Assembly (NCBI GenBank): GCA_031271875.1
Contig: JAISVD010000169.1
Location: 1-6,369, forward strand
Length of the DNA stretch: 6,369 nt
DNA from: Spirochaetaceae bacterium
GTDB taxonomy: Bacteria > Spirochaetota > Spirochaetia > Treponematales > Treponemataceae
Direction of reading: 5' to 3'
This document shows, piece by piece, positions 5,903 to 6,369 of the stretch. The position numbers were made by a program, and so were the translations under genes. A model generated the notes under the pieces. That model was not told where the DNA came from, made no database searches, and worked only from the letters and a program-made list of their open reading frames with translations. Each line of letters begins with the position of its first letter. Within the stretch, counting starts at the first letter, position 1.

Positions 5903-5937
5903 CCTGTTTCAGGAGAACTGAGCGCTCCTGAAACAGG
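5903..5937 (-). terminator. 13-bp hairpin after the aldolase gene, possible terminator
   Basis: CCTGTTTCAGGAG (5903-5915) and CTCCTGAAACAGG (5925-5937) form a perfect 13-bp stem around a 9-nt loop, beginning 3 nt after the aldolase stop. The position suits transcription termination or 3'-end protection. The sequence after the stem on the minus strand lacks a U-tract, so a classical intrinsic terminator is not shown. Each arm is itself a near-palindrome (CCTG-N3-CAGG), the same nested layout as the element at 366-396. Confidence 0.55.
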
Positions 5938-5940
5938 GCA

Positions 5941-6369
5941 TCAGGCAATGGAAGCGGTATATATGGCCTTTACGGATTCCCCGAGGACTCTGTCGAATTC
6001 GGCATCACTCATCCGGGCGGAAAGTCCGTCAAGCAGCGCCCGTGAAAAGCTTGCGATCAACCCGTGGTTGTGGGAGAGGAGCCGGTCCGCTTCGTCACGG
6101 CTGTACCCGCCGGAAAGCGCCACAACCCGGACAACCCTGGTATCCCTCATCAGGGGGGTATAAAAATCCGGGATCGACGGGATTGAAAGCTTGAATATGA
6201 GCCTTGTACCGGAGTCTGTTTTGTGCAGCCGCTTCTCCAGGGCCTTCAGCAGGAGGGCCTCCGCTTCCTTTTTCCCCGGACTCTTGATATCCACCTCGGG
6301 TTCGATAATAGGCACCAGCCCTGCTTTCATGATCTTTCCGGCGTATTCAAACTGCTGATCCACGATCAT
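5941..6369 (-). CDS. fda: Fructose-bisphosphate aldolase class I, C-terminal fragment
   Basis: This fragment holds the last 142 residues of a class I (Schiff-base) fructose-1,6-bisphosphate aldolase, which interconverts fructose-1,6-bisphosphate with dihydroxyacetone phosphate and glyceraldehyde-3-phosphate in glycolysis and gluconeogenesis. It resembles the short bacterial form of Staphylococcus aureus (about 296 residues). Visible in order are QQFEYAGKIMKAGLVPIIEPEV with the catalytic Glu (fragment residue 23), IFKLSIP with the Schiff-base Lys (residue 60), the phosphate-binding LSGGYSRDEA, and ASFSRAL with the phosphate-contacting Arg (residue 110). The Met codon at the window edge aligns with an internal position of the family, so the true start, roughly 150 codons upstream, is outside. 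The fragment is intact to its TGA. A hairpin follows at once, so the gene is probably transcriptionally separate from rsgA. Confidence 0.93.
   Translation of the reverse strand: MIVDQQFEYAGKIMKAGLVPIIEPEVDIKSPGKKEAEALLLKALEKRLHKTDSGTRLIFKLSIPSIPDFYTPLMRDTRVVRVVALSGGYSRDEADRLLSHNHGLIASFSRALLDGLSARMSDAEFDRVLGESVKAIYTASIA

Noticed and set aside
5772..5948. N-terminal extension of rsgA to a TTG at 5948
   Set aside because: The 59 extra residues do not resemble the RsgA OB-fold. They would overlap the aldolase stop and include the hairpins and promoter; the ATG at 5771 matches the family start.

Overview
The window is a compact bacterial segment of moderately high GC with two opposed transcription units. 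On the plus strand there is a copper-handling cluster: the 3' end of a copA-type Cu(I) P1B-ATPase, a complete copZ copper chaperone, a complete csoR-type copper-sensing repressor, and a complete MFS (DHA3/Mef-like) efflux transporter. On the minus strand, reading right to left, there is the 3' part of a class I fructose-bisphosphate aldolase, then the ribosome-assembly GTPase rsgA, then mutS2. The two units converge at about 2274-2327.

The organism cannot be fixed from sequence alone. A CsoR regulator with a CopA/CopZ pair, an S. aureus-type class I aldolase, and MutS2 with a C-terminal Smr domain are all common in Firmicutes and spirochaetes. Several short palindromic elements in poorly conserved stretches, weak Shine-Dalgarno sites on some genes and the look of the RsgA C-terminus make me lean towards a spirochaete of the Treponema group. 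That lean is low-confidence inference.

Plus unit (1-2273): copA overlaps copZ by 23 bp, copZ and csoR are 16 bp apart, and csoR and the transporter are 19 bp apart, so they are probably one operon. CsoR would sense cytoplasmic Cu(I), CopZ would carry it, and CopA would pump it out; the transporter's substrate is unknown. The last 60 or so codons of copA are not conserved in the family. They read through two palindromic hairpin sequences and an imperfect direct repeat of the copZ start, which suggests this junction has been remodelled.

Minus unit (2328-6369): the aldolase gene is followed within 3 nt by a 13-bp hairpin and then a second small hairpin. A good sigma70-like promoter then sits so close to the rsgA ATG that the rsgA message may be leaderless. 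mutS2 starts 15 nt after the rsgA stop and is probably cotranscribed. RsgA (30S maturation) and MutS2 (shown in Bacillus subtilis to act on collided ribosomes) may therefore form a small ribosome-maintenance operon.

I found no RNA genes, CRISPR arrays, insertion sequences or phage genes. The window is mostly ordinary core genome. The points of most interest are the palindromic elements, the copA-copZ junction, the efflux gene in the copper operon, and the rsgA-mutS2 pairing.
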